Both the position numbers and the translations under genes were made by a program. The notes beneath the pieces were generated by a model. It was not told the DNA's origin. It saw only the letters and a list, made by a program, of their open reading frames with translations, and did not search any database. Positions 1 through 6,339 of a stretch of 6,741 nucleotides of DNA are shown here, in pieces. The DNA is taken from assembly GCA_023399105.1 (NCBI GenBank), contig JAEWQT010000181.1, positions 1 to 6,741 on the forward strand, given 5' to 3'. The DNA comes from Pseudomonadota bacterium. Lineage in GTDB: Bacteria; Pseudomonadota; Gammaproteobacteria; Pseudomonadales; Oceanobacteraceae. The stretch's first letter is position 1. Each line of letters begins with the position of its first letter.

Positions 1-657
1 GTGCCGGTACTGCAGCGGCAGGGCGTGCGGAGCGTTGCCGAGATGGTGGTCAGCCATGCCGATCTCGACCACGCCGGTGGCGCCGCCGCCGTGCTGCAGC
101 GGATGGATATCACCAATTTGTGGGTGGGGGAGGCACTGCCCGGTTTGCCAGCCAGTTCGCCGCCACAGCAGTATTGTCATCAGGCTGATGATGCTTGGAC
201 GGCGTTGTCGGATGAATTGTTATACCGTTTTCTTGTTCTGCCCTCAGAGGCTCGTGCGCTGGTGCGCGACAGCGGCAACAACCGTTCCTGTGTGGTGCAG
301 GTGCAGTGGTATGGCCAGCGCTTTTTGCTCACTGGTGATATCGGTGTGGATGTCGAACAGCAGTTGGTCCGCCGCTATGGTGAGGAGCTTAAATCCGAGG
401 TGTTGGTGCTGGGCCATCACGGTAGCCAGACCAGTTCGGCGCTGGTATTTCTGCAAACCGTAGCACCCGCCGAAGTGTGGATTTCTGCCGGCTTTAATAA
501 TCGCTTTGGTCATCCGGCACCGGTGGTACTGGAGCGGCTGGCGCAGCTGCAGATTCCCTGGCGTAATACGGCCGCCACCGGGGCGTTGACCCGGACAACG
601 ACGGGCAACAGCAGTGGTTTACGTGAGGGCTGGCAGCCGCCCTGGCGCCAGCCTTAG
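1..657 (+). CDS. comEC: ComEC/Rec2 DNA internalization protein, C-terminal part (5' end outside window)
   Basis: This is the last 218 codons of a ComEC/Rec2-type competence protein, the inner-membrane channel that carries single-stranded transforming DNA into the cytoplasm. The reading frame is open to the window edge, so the GTG at base 1 is most likely an internal valine. What is visible is the C-terminal metallo-beta-lactamase-like domain. A metal-binding HxDxDHxGG motif lies at residues 19-27 (H19, D21, D23, H24), TGD at 111-113, GHHGSQTS at 138-145, and a late FGHP at 169-172. Family members are usually about 700-800 residues long, so the N-terminal OB-like domain and the membrane-spanning competence domain should lie upstream. 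The gene ends in TAG. A comEC gene directly upstream of exbBD and the lipid A genes is a familiar arrangement in Pseudomonas-like bacteria. The family call is firm. Whether the organism is actually transformable cannot be told from this. Confidence 0.9.
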   Translation: MPVLQRQGVRSVAEMVVSHADLDHAGGAAAVLQRMDITNLWVGEALPGLPASSPPQQYCHQADDAWTALSDELLYRFLVLPSEARALVRDSGNNRSCVVQVQWYGQRFLLTGDIGVDVEQQLVRRYGEELKSEVLVLGHHGSQTSSALVFLQTVAPAEVWISAGFNNRFGHPAPVVLERLAQLQIPWRNTAATGALTRTTTGNSSGLREGWQPPWRQP

Positions 658-698
658 GAATCAACGGCTTATGTCTTTTACAGAGTGCGAAGCAGGTC

Positions 699-727
699 TT
701 ATCCGTAACCGCGCCCTGTGCTAGAGT
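699..727 (+). promoter_or_regulatory. Putative sigma-70 promoter of the exbB-murB operon
   Basis: The gap between comEC and exbB contains TGC followed by TAGAGT at 719-727. This reads as an extended -10 element (TGn plus a hexamer matching TATAAT at 4 of 6 positions). The -35 region 17 bp upstream (TTATCC, 699-704) is poor, which is normal for extended -10 promoters. Transcription would begin near 733-735, leaving a 5' leader of about 27 nt before the exbB start. This is the only gap upstream of the seven-gene cluster large enough for a promoter. The assignment rests on consensus matching only. Confidence 0.4.
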
Positions 728-746
728 ACGGCCGCAAATAACAGGC

Positions 747-751
747 AGGAG
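747..751 (+). promoter_or_regulatory. Shine-Dalgarno site of exbB
   Basis: AGGAG lies 9 nt upstream of the ATG at 761. It is the strongest ribosome binding site in the window and fixes the exbB start, which is the first gene of the cluster. Confidence 0.75.
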
Positions 752-760
752 TAGCTGACA

Positions 761-1393
761 ATGCTGGAAATCATCCAGAGCGGTGGTTGGATGATGGTAC
801 CCATCATCATTTGTTCCATTCTGGCGGTGGCGATCACCTTTGAACGGTTCTGGACCTTGCGCACCCTAAAAATTGCGCCACCGGATCTGCTGGCCCGGGT
901 TTGGGGTTGGATGAAAAACAACCAGCTGGACTCCGCCCGGATTAAAGAGCTGCGCAGCACCAGCCCACTGGGGCGTGTACTGGCGGCCGGCCTGATCAAT
1001 TCCCGTCATGGTCGTCAGATCATGAAAGAAAGCATCGAGGAAGTGGCTTCCCACGAAATTCACCTGATGGAGCGTTACCTGAACGCTTTGGGTACCGTGG
1101 CCGCTGTCGCGCCCCTGATGGGCCTGCTGGGTACCGTATTCGGCATGATTCAGGTGTTCTCTGAAATCATGGCGCAGGGTACCGGGCAAGCCAATTTATT
1201 GGCCGGCGGTATTTCCGAAGCCCTGGTGACCACCGCTGCCGGTCTGATTGTGGGTATTCCGGCGTTAATTGCGCACCGTATGCTGCAGCGCCGGGTGGAT
1301 GAAATTGTGGTCTTTATGGAGCAGGAAGCCATCAAACTGGTGGATGTTCTGCATGGTGACCGCGAAGTGGCCGATTCCGCAGAGGCACGCTGA
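761..1393 (+). CDS. exbB: ExbB/TolQ/MotA-family proton channel protein
   Basis: This 210-residue inner-membrane protein belongs to the MotA/TolQ/ExbB proton-channel family. With ExbD it forms a complex that uses the proton motive force to drive a partner protein in the envelope. One membrane helix lies at about residues 11-27. A cytoplasmic segment follows, then two more helices at about 110-132 and 150-172. These carry the family signatures APLMGLLGTVFGMI (117-130) and GGISEALVTTAAGLIVGIPA (149-168). The arrangement of one helix, a long cytoplasmic loop and two conserved helices is that of ExbB rather than MotA. The start has a strong AGGAG site. exbD begins immediately after its TGA stop, so the two are probably translationally coupled. 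No tonB or tolA/pal gene is in the window, so the energised partner is unknown. TolQ-like naming would also be defensible; adjacency to msbA-lpxK matches the exbB annotation used in Pseudomonas. Confidence 0.9.
   Translation: MLEIIQSGGWMMVPIIICSILAVAITFERFWTLRTLKIAPPDLLARVWGWMKNNQLDSARIKELRSTSPLGRVLAAGLINSRHGRQIMKESIEEVASHEIHLMERYLNALGTVAAVAPLMGLLGTVFGMIQVFSEIMAQGTGQANLLAGGISEALVTTAAGLIVGIPALIAHRMLQRRVDEIVVFMEQEAIKLVDVLHGDREVADSAEAR
1382..1385 (+). promoter_or_regulatory. Shine-Dalgarno site supporting the GTG start of exbD
   Basis: GAGG lies inside the last codons of exbB, 8 nt before the GTG at 1394. Together with the conserved ExbD N-terminus it supports GTG as the real start of exbD. Confidence 0.55.
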
Positions 1394-1816
1394 GTGAACT
1401 TCAAACGACAGAACCGGGAAGAGGTGGCGGTTAATTTAACCCCGCTGATTGATATCGTTTTTCTGTTGCTGATTTTCTTTATGGTGTCGACCACCTTCAC
1501 CAAGGAAAATCACCTCAGCATTGATTTGCCCGAAGCCAGTTCAGAGCAGCGCACGGTAGCGCCGCAGGCCATTGAAATTCTGATTTCGGCCAATGGTGAA
1601 TACAGCATTAACGACCAGGCGCTGATCAACCATCAGCTGGACACCCTGAAGCGCGGTTTGCAGAAAGCGCTGGGCGATAACCGCACCGCGCCGGTAATTA
1701 TTACCGCCGATGCCAGAACACCGCACGAAGCGGTGGTGCGGGCCATGGATGCCGCCGGCCAGCTGGGGCTGGTCAATCTGAGCATTACCACCCGTCAACC
1801 CGGCAAAAGCGAATAA
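1394..1816 (+). CDS. exbD: ExbD/TolR-family biopolymer transport protein
   Basis: This 140-residue single-pass inner-membrane protein is the ExbD/TolR partner of the upstream ExbB. The short cytoplasmic N-terminus (about residues 1-15) leads into one membrane helix (about 16-36) with the family motif NLTPLIDIVFLLLIFFMV. Its aspartate D20 corresponds to the conserved proton-carrying Asp of ExbD/TolR. The remainder is a periplasmic domain, including DLPEA at about 44-48 and a VIITADARTPH stretch at 101-111 typical of the ExbD C-terminal fold. Length matches the family. Translation starts at GTG directly after the exbB stop, with a GAGG site 8 nt upstream, which indicates coupled synthesis of the two subunits. 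msbA begins 3 bp after the stop codon. A TolR identity cannot be strictly excluded, but no tolA, tolB or pal genes are nearby. Confidence 0.9.
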   Translation: MNFKRQNREEVAVNLTPLIDIVFLLLIFFMVSTTFTKENHLSIDLPEASSEQRTVAPQAIEILISANGEYSINDQALINHQLDTLKRGLQKALGDNRTAPVIITADARTPHEAVVRAMDAAGQLGLVNLSITTRQPGKSE

Positions 1817-1819
1817 TTG

Positions 1820-3562
1820 ATGAGCGAGCAAAAAACCTCCGTAAGGCGTCTGTATGGGCGCCTGCTTACCTATGTGTGGCCTCATAAGGGAGCCTTTGCC
1901 CTGGCCATTGCCGGTTATATTTTATTTGCATCGTCCAATCCGGCACTGGCTCATTTAATGGGTAAAGTCGAACAGACCCTGAATAACCCGACCGATGAAC
2001 AGGTCATCTGGCTGTGCCTTATGCTGATCGGCGTATTTTTTTATCGCGGTATCGGTACCTTTCTGGGGAAATTCTTTATCGCTGTGGTCGGGCGTAATGT
2101 CGTACACAGCCTGCGCACCGAACTTTTTAATAAAATGACCCGGTTACCCAGCGATTATTACGATGGTGAGTCCAGCGGACGGATGATCTCGCGGGTTATT
2201 TTTGATGTTGATCAGGTCACCGGCGCGTCAACCCGGGCCTTAACCACCGTGGTTCAGGAAGGGGTCACCATCGTTCTGCTGATGGGGTATCTGTTTTATC
2301 TGGATGCCTCCCTGACATTGATTTTTATCGCCATTACACCCTTTATTGCCCTGGTGGTTGGTGCTGCCAGCCGCTTTTTCCGCCGTTACAGCCGCCGCAT
2401 TCAGCAAGCCATGGGGAATGTAACCCAGGTAACCAATGAGAGCATTGGCGGTTACCGTGAAGTACGCACCTATGGCGCGACCGAATACGAGCAGCAGCGC
2501 TTTGAAAAAGTCAGCGACTATAACCGCAAACAGTCACTCAAATTTGGCCTGACAGACGCTATTAACGTGCCTTTGTCACAACAAATCGTGGCGCTGGGGT
2601 TGGGCATTATGGTGTACCTGATGTTTCAGCGGGTGGCGGCCGGCACCATGAGCAGTGCGGAGTTTTTGCAATTTCTGACGGCCTCCGCGTTAATTGCCAA
2701 GCCACTGCGAGCCATTACCGATATTAATGGCATGATTCAGAAAGGCCTGACGGCTGCAGAATCTATTTTTACGGTTCTGGATGCTGAACCGGAACCGGAT
2801 CATGGCACACAAACATTGCCGGCTTGCCGTGGCAAAGTGGCCTTTGAGCAGGTCGGTTTTCGTTATCACAATGCCAGCACTGATGCGGTTAAAAATATGA
2901 ACCTGGCGGTCGAGCCTGGTACCTCCGTCGCACTGGTTGGCCGCTCCGGCAGTGGCAAAACCACACTGGTGAGTTTGTTACCGCGTTTTTATGAAGTAAC
3001 CAGCGGCCGTATCCTGCTGGACGATACCGATATCCGTGATCTGACCCTGGCTAATTTGCGTGATCATATTGCCATTGTCAGCCAACAGGTGACGCTGTTT
3101 AACGGCACTATTCGCGACAATATTGCCTACGGTGCGCTGGCGACTAAAACCGATGCCGAGATTGAGCAGGCGGCCCGCGCCGCACACGCCGATGAATTTA
3201 TCCGCAAATTGCCGGAAGGCTATGAGACTCAGGTTGGTGAAGACGGCGTAATGCTGTCCGGTGGTCAGCGTCAGCGCATCGCCATCGCCCGTGCCATTCT
3301 GAAAAACGCGCCCATTCTGATTCTGGATGAAGCCACGTCGGCGCTGGATACTGAATCGGAACGCCATATTCAGGCGGCTATGGAAGAAGTGATGAAAGGC
3401 CGGACCACCTTTATCATTGCCCACCGCCTCAGCACCATTGAAAGTGCCGACCGTATCGTGGTGATTGATGGCGGCGAAATCAAAGAAGATGGCACCCACG
3501 CCGAATTAATCGCCCGCCAGGGCATCTACGCCCAGCTGCATCAGATTCAGTTCAGTGTCTGA
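1820..3562 (+). CDS. msbA: Lipid A/LPS export ABC transporter permease/ATP-binding protein MsbA
   Basis: MsbA is the homodimeric inner-membrane flippase that moves core-lipid A from the cytoplasmic to the periplasmic leaflet using ATP. The 580-residue product has the usual MsbA size (E. coli 582). Residues about 1-310 form the transmembrane domain, with hydrophobic segments near 27-42, 62-82, 140-180 and 255-272. The nucleotide-binding domain follows: Walker A GRSGSGKTT (374-382), Q-loop VSQQ (420-423), ABC signature LSGGQRQR (479-486), Walker B LILDEA (500-505) and H-loop histidine at about 535, so all catalytic motifs are intact. The half-transporter layout and the adjacent lpxK favour MsbA over other ABC exporters. 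I chose ATG at 1820, giving a 3-bp gap from exbD. A TTG at 1817 directly before it would add one residue. No clear Shine-Dalgarno site is seen, so translation is probably coupled to exbD. Confidence 0.95.
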   Translation: MSEQKTSVRRLYGRLLTYVWPHKGAFALAIAGYILFASSNPALAHLMGKVEQTLNNPTDEQVIWLCLMLIGVFFYRGIGTFLGKFFIAVVGRNVVHSLRTELFNKMTRLPSDYYDGESSGRMISRVIFDVDQVTGASTRALTTVVQEGVTIVLLMGYLFYLDASLTLIFIAITPFIALVVGAASRFFRRYSRRIQQAMGNVTQVTNESIGGYREVRTYGATEYEQQRFEKVSDYNRKQSLKFGLTDAINVPLSQQIVALGLGIMVYLMFQRVAAGTMSSAEFLQFLTASALIAKPLRAITDINGMIQKGLTAAESIFTVLDAEPEPDHGTQTLPACRGKVAFEQVGFRYHNASTDAVKNMNLAVEPGTSVALVGRSGSGKTTLVSLLPRFYEVTSGRILLDDTDIRDLTLANLRDHIAIVSQQVTLFNGTIRDNIAYGALATKTDAEIEQAARAAHADEFIRKLPEGYETQVGEDGVMLSGGQRQRIAIARAILKNAPILILDEATSALDTESERHIQAAMEEVMKGRTTFIIAHRLSTIESADRIVVIDGGEIKEDGTHAELIARQGIYAQLHQIQFSV

Positions 3563-3563
3563 T

Positions 3564-4571
3564 ATGTCGCTGCTGCAACGGCTGGCCACTCGCATTGAGT
3601 ACAACTGGTACCAGCCGGCGTGGAAAAACGCCTGGCTGTTGCCACTGTGGTTGTTGGTGGTGCCGGTGGTGTGGTTTAAACGCCGCCGGTTTCTGCACCA
3701 GCCGCCAGCTGCACACCGGGTGCCGGTGGTGGTGGTCGGTAATCTGACCGTCGGCGGCACCGGTAAAACCCCGTTAATTACCCTGCTGGTTGAGCGTGCG
3801 CGTGCGCTGGGTTTAACCCCCGCCGTTATCAGCCGTGGCTACGGCGGCAAAGCGGCACAGTATCCTTTATTAGTCACGGCCGAAACGCCGGTAAGCGCCA
3901 GTGGCGACGAGCCGGCGTTGTTATTCCGCCGGCTGCAATGTCCGGTGGTGGTCGATCCGCAACGGGCCAGAGCCGCACTCCTGGCGGCACAGCAGGCGGA
4001 TATTATTTTCAGCGACGATGGACTGCAGCATTACGCACTGGCACGGGATGCTGAGCTGGTGGTCGTGGATGGTCAGCGCAATGTTGGTAACGGCTGGTTA
4101 TTGCCGGTCGGGCCGCTGCGGGAACCCTTAAGCCGCTTGCGCACAGTGGATCAGGTGCTGGTGAATGGTGCGGATTTTACCGTCGAGCCGATGGCGCTCA
4201 TGAATGCCCGCAGTGGTGAGTTACTGCCTTTGTCAGCCCTGCAGGGGCAGGCTGTTGATGCGGTGGCCGGTATTGGTAATCCGCAGCGTTTTTACCGGAC
4301 GTTGCAGAGCCTGGGGGCTGACGTAACCGAACACAGTTTTGCCGATCATTATGCTTTTACGGCGCAGGATTTTGCCTTTTCGCAACCACAACGCATGCTG
4401 GTGATGACCGAGAAAGACTGGGTAAAATGCCAGAGCTTCGCCGCTGAACACTGGTGGTATCTGCAGGTGGGGGCGGTGGCCACCCCTGCGGTACAACAGC
4501 AATTGGATCAATTACTACAGCGCCTGGCATCTGGCCGGGCGTCATGCTCTTCGGGAGAACATCATGGATAA
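3564..4571 (+). CDS. lpxK: Tetraacyldisaccharide 4'-kinase LpxK
   Basis: LpxK phosphorylates the 4' position of the tetraacyldisaccharide 1-phosphate to make lipid IVA, the step before Kdo addition, at the cytoplasmic face of the inner membrane. Counting from the ATG at 3564, the protein has 335 residues, the usual family size. An N-terminal hydrophobic stretch (about 23-37) could anchor it in the membrane. Then come the Walker A P-loop in VGNLTVGGTGKTP (58-70), SRGYGGK (90-96), GDEP (114-117), DDGLQH (151-156), GIGNPQRF (236-243), DHYAF (261-265) and TEKDWVK (282-288). This is the complete LpxK motif set. The start is uncertain: a GTG at 3555 overlaps the end of msbA by 8 bp and would add MSD at the N-terminus. 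Neither start has a clear ribosome binding site, and I preferred ATG. The last codons contain the ribosome binding site of the next gene, which overlaps by 8 bp. Confidence 0.94.
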   Translation: MSLLQRLATRIEYNWYQPAWKNAWLLPLWLLVVPVVWFKRRRFLHQPPAAHRVPVVVVGNLTVGGTGKTPLITLLVERARALGLTPAVISRGYGGKAAQYPLLVTAETPVSASGDEPALLFRRLQCPVVVDPQRARAALLAAQQADIIFSDDGLQHYALARDAELVVVDGQRNVGNGWLLPVGPLREPLSRLRTVDQVLVNGADFTVEPMALMNARSGELLPLSALQGQAVDAVAGIGNPQRFYRTLQSLGADVTEHSFADHYAFTAQDFAFSQPQRMLVMTEKDWVKCQSFAAEHWWYLQVGAVATPAVQQQLDQLLQRLASGRASCSSGEHHG

Positions 4572-4773
4572 ACAATTACTCAGCCTGCTGGTATGCCCGC
4601 TGTGCAAAGGCAAACTGAAATACGACGCTGGCGCTGCCGAATTACTCTGCACTTTTGATGGTCTGGCGTTTCCCGTGCGTGATGGTGTGCCGGTGATGCT
4701 GGAAGGTGAAGCCCGCCGCATGAGCGAAGAAGAAAAGCTGGATAAAGCCCAGAAAAATACCACCGCCGAATAA
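4564..4773 (+). CDS. Trm112/UPF0434 family protein (YcaR-like)
   Basis: This 69-residue protein closely resembles E. coli YcaR (60 residues) and belongs to the UPF0434/Trm112 family of small zinc-ribbon-like proteins. The N-terminus has the family form MDKQLLSLLVCPLCKGKL, with cysteines at 11 and 14 and a third at 29. It is followed by the conserved LAFPVRDGVPVML (34-46). The C-terminal tail (about 50-69) is highly charged and slightly longer than in E. coli. In eukaryotes and archaea Trm112 activates several methyltransferases; the bacterial role is not established and I do not assign one. The start is supported by GGGAG at 4553-4557, 6 nt upstream, and by an 8-bp overlap with lpxK. In relatives this gene usually lies between lpxK and kdsB; here kdsB is not next. 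Confidence 0.9.
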   Translation: MDKQLLSLLVCPLCKGKLKYDAGAAELLCTFDGLAFPVRDGVPVMLEGEARRMSEEEKLDKAQKNTTAE

Positions 4774-4776
4774 ACC

Positions 4777-5265
4777 ATGATCCGGGTGTTATTTGTGTGT
4801 CTGGGCAATATCTGCCGTTCGCCCACCGCGCACGGCGTATTGCAGCAGAAAATTACCCAGCGTGGCTGGCAATATCAGGTGGAAGTGGATTCTGCCGGTA
4901 CAGCGGCCTGGCATGCTGGCAAAGCTCCCGATAGCCGCTCCACAGCGGCGGCGGCACGGCGTGGTTATGATTTAAGCCCATTGCGCGCGCGTCAGGTAAC
5001 AGCGGCTGATCTGGATTATTTTGATTATGTTCTGGCCATGGATGACAGCAATTTATTGAATCTGCAACAGATTGGCCATCCTGAAAACCGCACTCAGCCA
5101 CAGTTATTTCTGCAGCAATTTGGCCAGCGTTTTACGGTGCGCGAAGTGCCGGACCCATACTACGGCGGTGATGCCGGTTTTGAGCAGGTGCTGGATTTAA
5201 TCGAAGATGCCTGCGACGGGCTGCTGGCCGCTATCGAACAGCGACTGCAGGAACGCTCATGCTGA
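4777..5265 (+). CDS. Low-molecular-weight protein tyrosine phosphatase
   Basis: This 162-residue cytoplasmic enzyme hydrolyses phosphotyrosine through a cysteinyl-phosphate intermediate. The catalytic P-loop near the N-terminus reads VCLGNICRSP, with nucleophile C8 and phosphate-binding R14 (CX5R). The general acid is D126 in DPYYG (126-130). DSAGT (38-42) is also typical. The DPYYG loop and the tryptophan at position 45 after DSAGT resemble the class that includes eukaryotic LMW-PTP and Bacillus YfkJ. They differ from Wzb/Etp enzymes (DPYRKS), which partner BY-kinases in capsule synthesis, so I do not use the symbol wzb. A ptpA-type gene occupies this slot, before murB, in Pseudomonas. The gene starts 3 bp after the Trm112-like stop with no obvious Shine-Dalgarno site, and its end overlaps murB by 7 bp. 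An arsenate reductase of the same fold is unlikely given the DPYY acid loop. The physiological substrate is unknown. Confidence 0.92.
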   Translation: MIRVLFVCLGNICRSPTAHGVLQQKITQRGWQYQVEVDSAGTAAWHAGKAPDSRSTAAAARRGYDLSPLRARQVTAADLDYFDYVLAMDDSNLLNLQQIGHPENRTQPQLFLQQFGQRFTVREVPDPYYGGDAGFEQVLDLIEDACDGLLAAIEQRLQERSC

Positions 5266-6251
5266 TTTATAACCAGGATTTACGCGCCTTTAATACCCTG
5301 CAATTACCGGCGCAAGCCGAAGCTTTTGCGCGTTTTTCTTCGGTGTCTGAATTACTGTCCTTATTGGATAGCGCGGCCTCTCAGGAGTATCCGCTGCGGG
5401 TATTGGGTGGCGGCAGCAATATTCTGCTGGCCAATAATGTGCCCGGTTTAGTGTTGCAGTCGGCTATGACCGCCGTGCAGGTTTTAAGCCGCAGCGCTGA
5501 TTATTGCCGTGTGGCAGTGGATGCCGGTATGAACTGGCAGGAGTGGGTAGAGCGGAGCATTGCATACGGCCATGGGCTGGAAAATCTGGCGTTAATTCCC
5601 GGTACTGTCGGTGCTGCGCCAGTGCAGAATATTGGTGCCTACGGCGTGGAAGTGGCTGACTGTCTGGAGGCTGTGTATGGCATTCAGCTCAGTACCCGCC
5701 AATGGCGCTGGTTCAGCGCTGCCGAGTGTCGGTTTGCTTACCGTGACTCGGTGTTTAAACACGAACTGGCCGGTGATTTTATTATTACCAAAGTGCTGTT
5801 TCGCTTAACCCGGCAGTTTCAGCCCCAGCTGAATTACGGCCCGCTGGCGCAATTGCAGCCGGCAACGCCACAAGAGTTAATTGATGCGGTCTGTGCTATC
5901 CGCCGCAGCAAATTGCCCGACCCGGCGCTTATTCCCAATGCCGGCTCGTTCTTCAAAAATCCGCTGGTCAGTGCAGAACAGGCTGAGCAATTAACCGCCC
6001 TCTATCCGCAGTTACCGCAATACCCGCAAGCCGATGGTCGCAGCAAACTGGCGGCGGGTTGGTTAATTGAACAGGCGGGTTGGAAAGGGCGCTGGCTGGG
6101 GCCGGTGCGCATGCACGACCAGCAGGCGCTGGTGCTAACCACCAATGGCGATGCTACCTATGCCGATGTGGCGGCGTTGCGCGATGCGGTGGTGGCCAGC
6201 GTCCAGCAGCAATTTGGCGTGCTGCTGGAGCCGGAACCGCAGGTATTCTGA
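5259..6251 (+). CDS. murB: UDP-N-acetylmuramate dehydrogenase (UDP-N-acetylenolpyruvoylglucosamine reductase) MurB
   Basis: MurB is the FAD- and NADPH-dependent cytoplasmic enzyme that reduces UDP-GlcNAc-enolpyruvate to UDP-MurNAc in peptidoglycan precursor synthesis. The 330-residue product matches the type I (E. coli-like, 342 residues) form. FAD-binding elements include VLGGGSN (48-54) and IPGTVGAAPVQNIGAYG (113-129). YRDSVFK (161-167) is the substrate-loop motif. The proton-donating serine is S230 in NAGSFFKNP (227-235). LEPE near the C-terminus supplies the active-site glutamate E324, so the enzyme looks complete and functional. The start is supported by AGGA at 5249-5252, 6 nt upstream, and a 7-bp overlap with the phosphatase gene, implying coupled translation. 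It is the last gene of the plus-strand cluster. In Pseudomonas murB is followed by rne; here it faces lpxH. Confidence 0.96.
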   Translation: MLIYNQDLRAFNTLQLPAQAEAFARFSSVSELLSLLDSAASQEYPLRVLGGGSNILLANNVPGLVLQSAMTAVQVLSRSADYCRVAVDAGMNWQEWVERSIAYGHGLENLALIPGTVGAAPVQNIGAYGVEVADCLEAVYGIQLSTRQWRWFSAAECRFAYRDSVFKHELAGDFIITKVLFRLTRQFQPQLNYGPLAQLQPATPQELIDAVCAIRRSKLPDPALIPNAGSFFKNPLVSAEQAEQLTALYPQLPQYPQADGRSKLAAGWLIEQAGWKGRWLGPVRMHDQQALVLTTNGDATYADVAALRDAVVASVQQQFGVLLEPEPQVF

Positions 6252-6256
6252 GGTTT

Positions 6257-6325
6257 GGGTTAAGGCGTCTCCCGTCAAGCGACTGGCTTAAAGCAGTGCA
6301 CGCCTAACCCTGAACGCTTAACCCT
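6257..6325. repeat. Inverted and tandem GGGTTAAGGCGT-like repeats between convergent genes murB and lpxH
   Basis: The 88-bp gap between the murB and lpxH stops holds three related 11-14-bp motifs. The first, GGGTTAAGGCGT (6257-6268), is inverted relative to two tandem 14-mers, GCACGCCTAACCCT (6298-6311) and GAACGCTTAACCCT (6312-6325), which match each other at 12 of 14 positions. The left copy can pair with either right copy to give an 11-bp stem with a single bulged base (loops of about 31 or 45 nt). No T-run follows the stem on either strand, so this is not a standard intrinsic terminator. It may still act as a transcript-end structure for the convergent genes. No other feature was seen in the gap. 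Confidence 0.55.
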
Positions 6326-6339
6326 CAACAGCTAAAGAC

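Noticed and set aside
626..655. Inverted repeat AGGGCTGGC / GCCAGCCTT at the end of comEC as an intrinsic terminator
   Set aside because: The stem is 7 perfect pairs, or 9 with one G-U, but it lies inside the coding sequence, has a 12-nt loop and is followed by TAGGAATC rather than a T-run.
2978..3499. A 173-codon minus-strand open frame antisense to the msbA ATPase domain
   Set aside because: It is fully covered by conserved msbA motifs on the plus strand, matches no protein family I recognise and has no supporting context.
4542..4826. A 94-codon minus-strand open frame across the Trm112-like gene
   Set aside because: It is antisense to a conserved short gene with its own ribosome binding site. 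The Ser/Arg-rich product looks like a shadow.
6080..6307. A 75-codon open frame overlapping the end of murB
   Set aside because: It lies in another frame of a motif-complete murB, is Ala/Gly/Arg-rich as expected from a shadow of GC-rich codons, and has no recognisable domain.
6252..6339. A small gene or canonical terminator in the murB-lpxH gap
   Set aside because: There is no credible start with a ribosome binding site, and neither strand shows a stem followed by a run of T. Only the GGGTTAAGGCGT-like repeats stand out.
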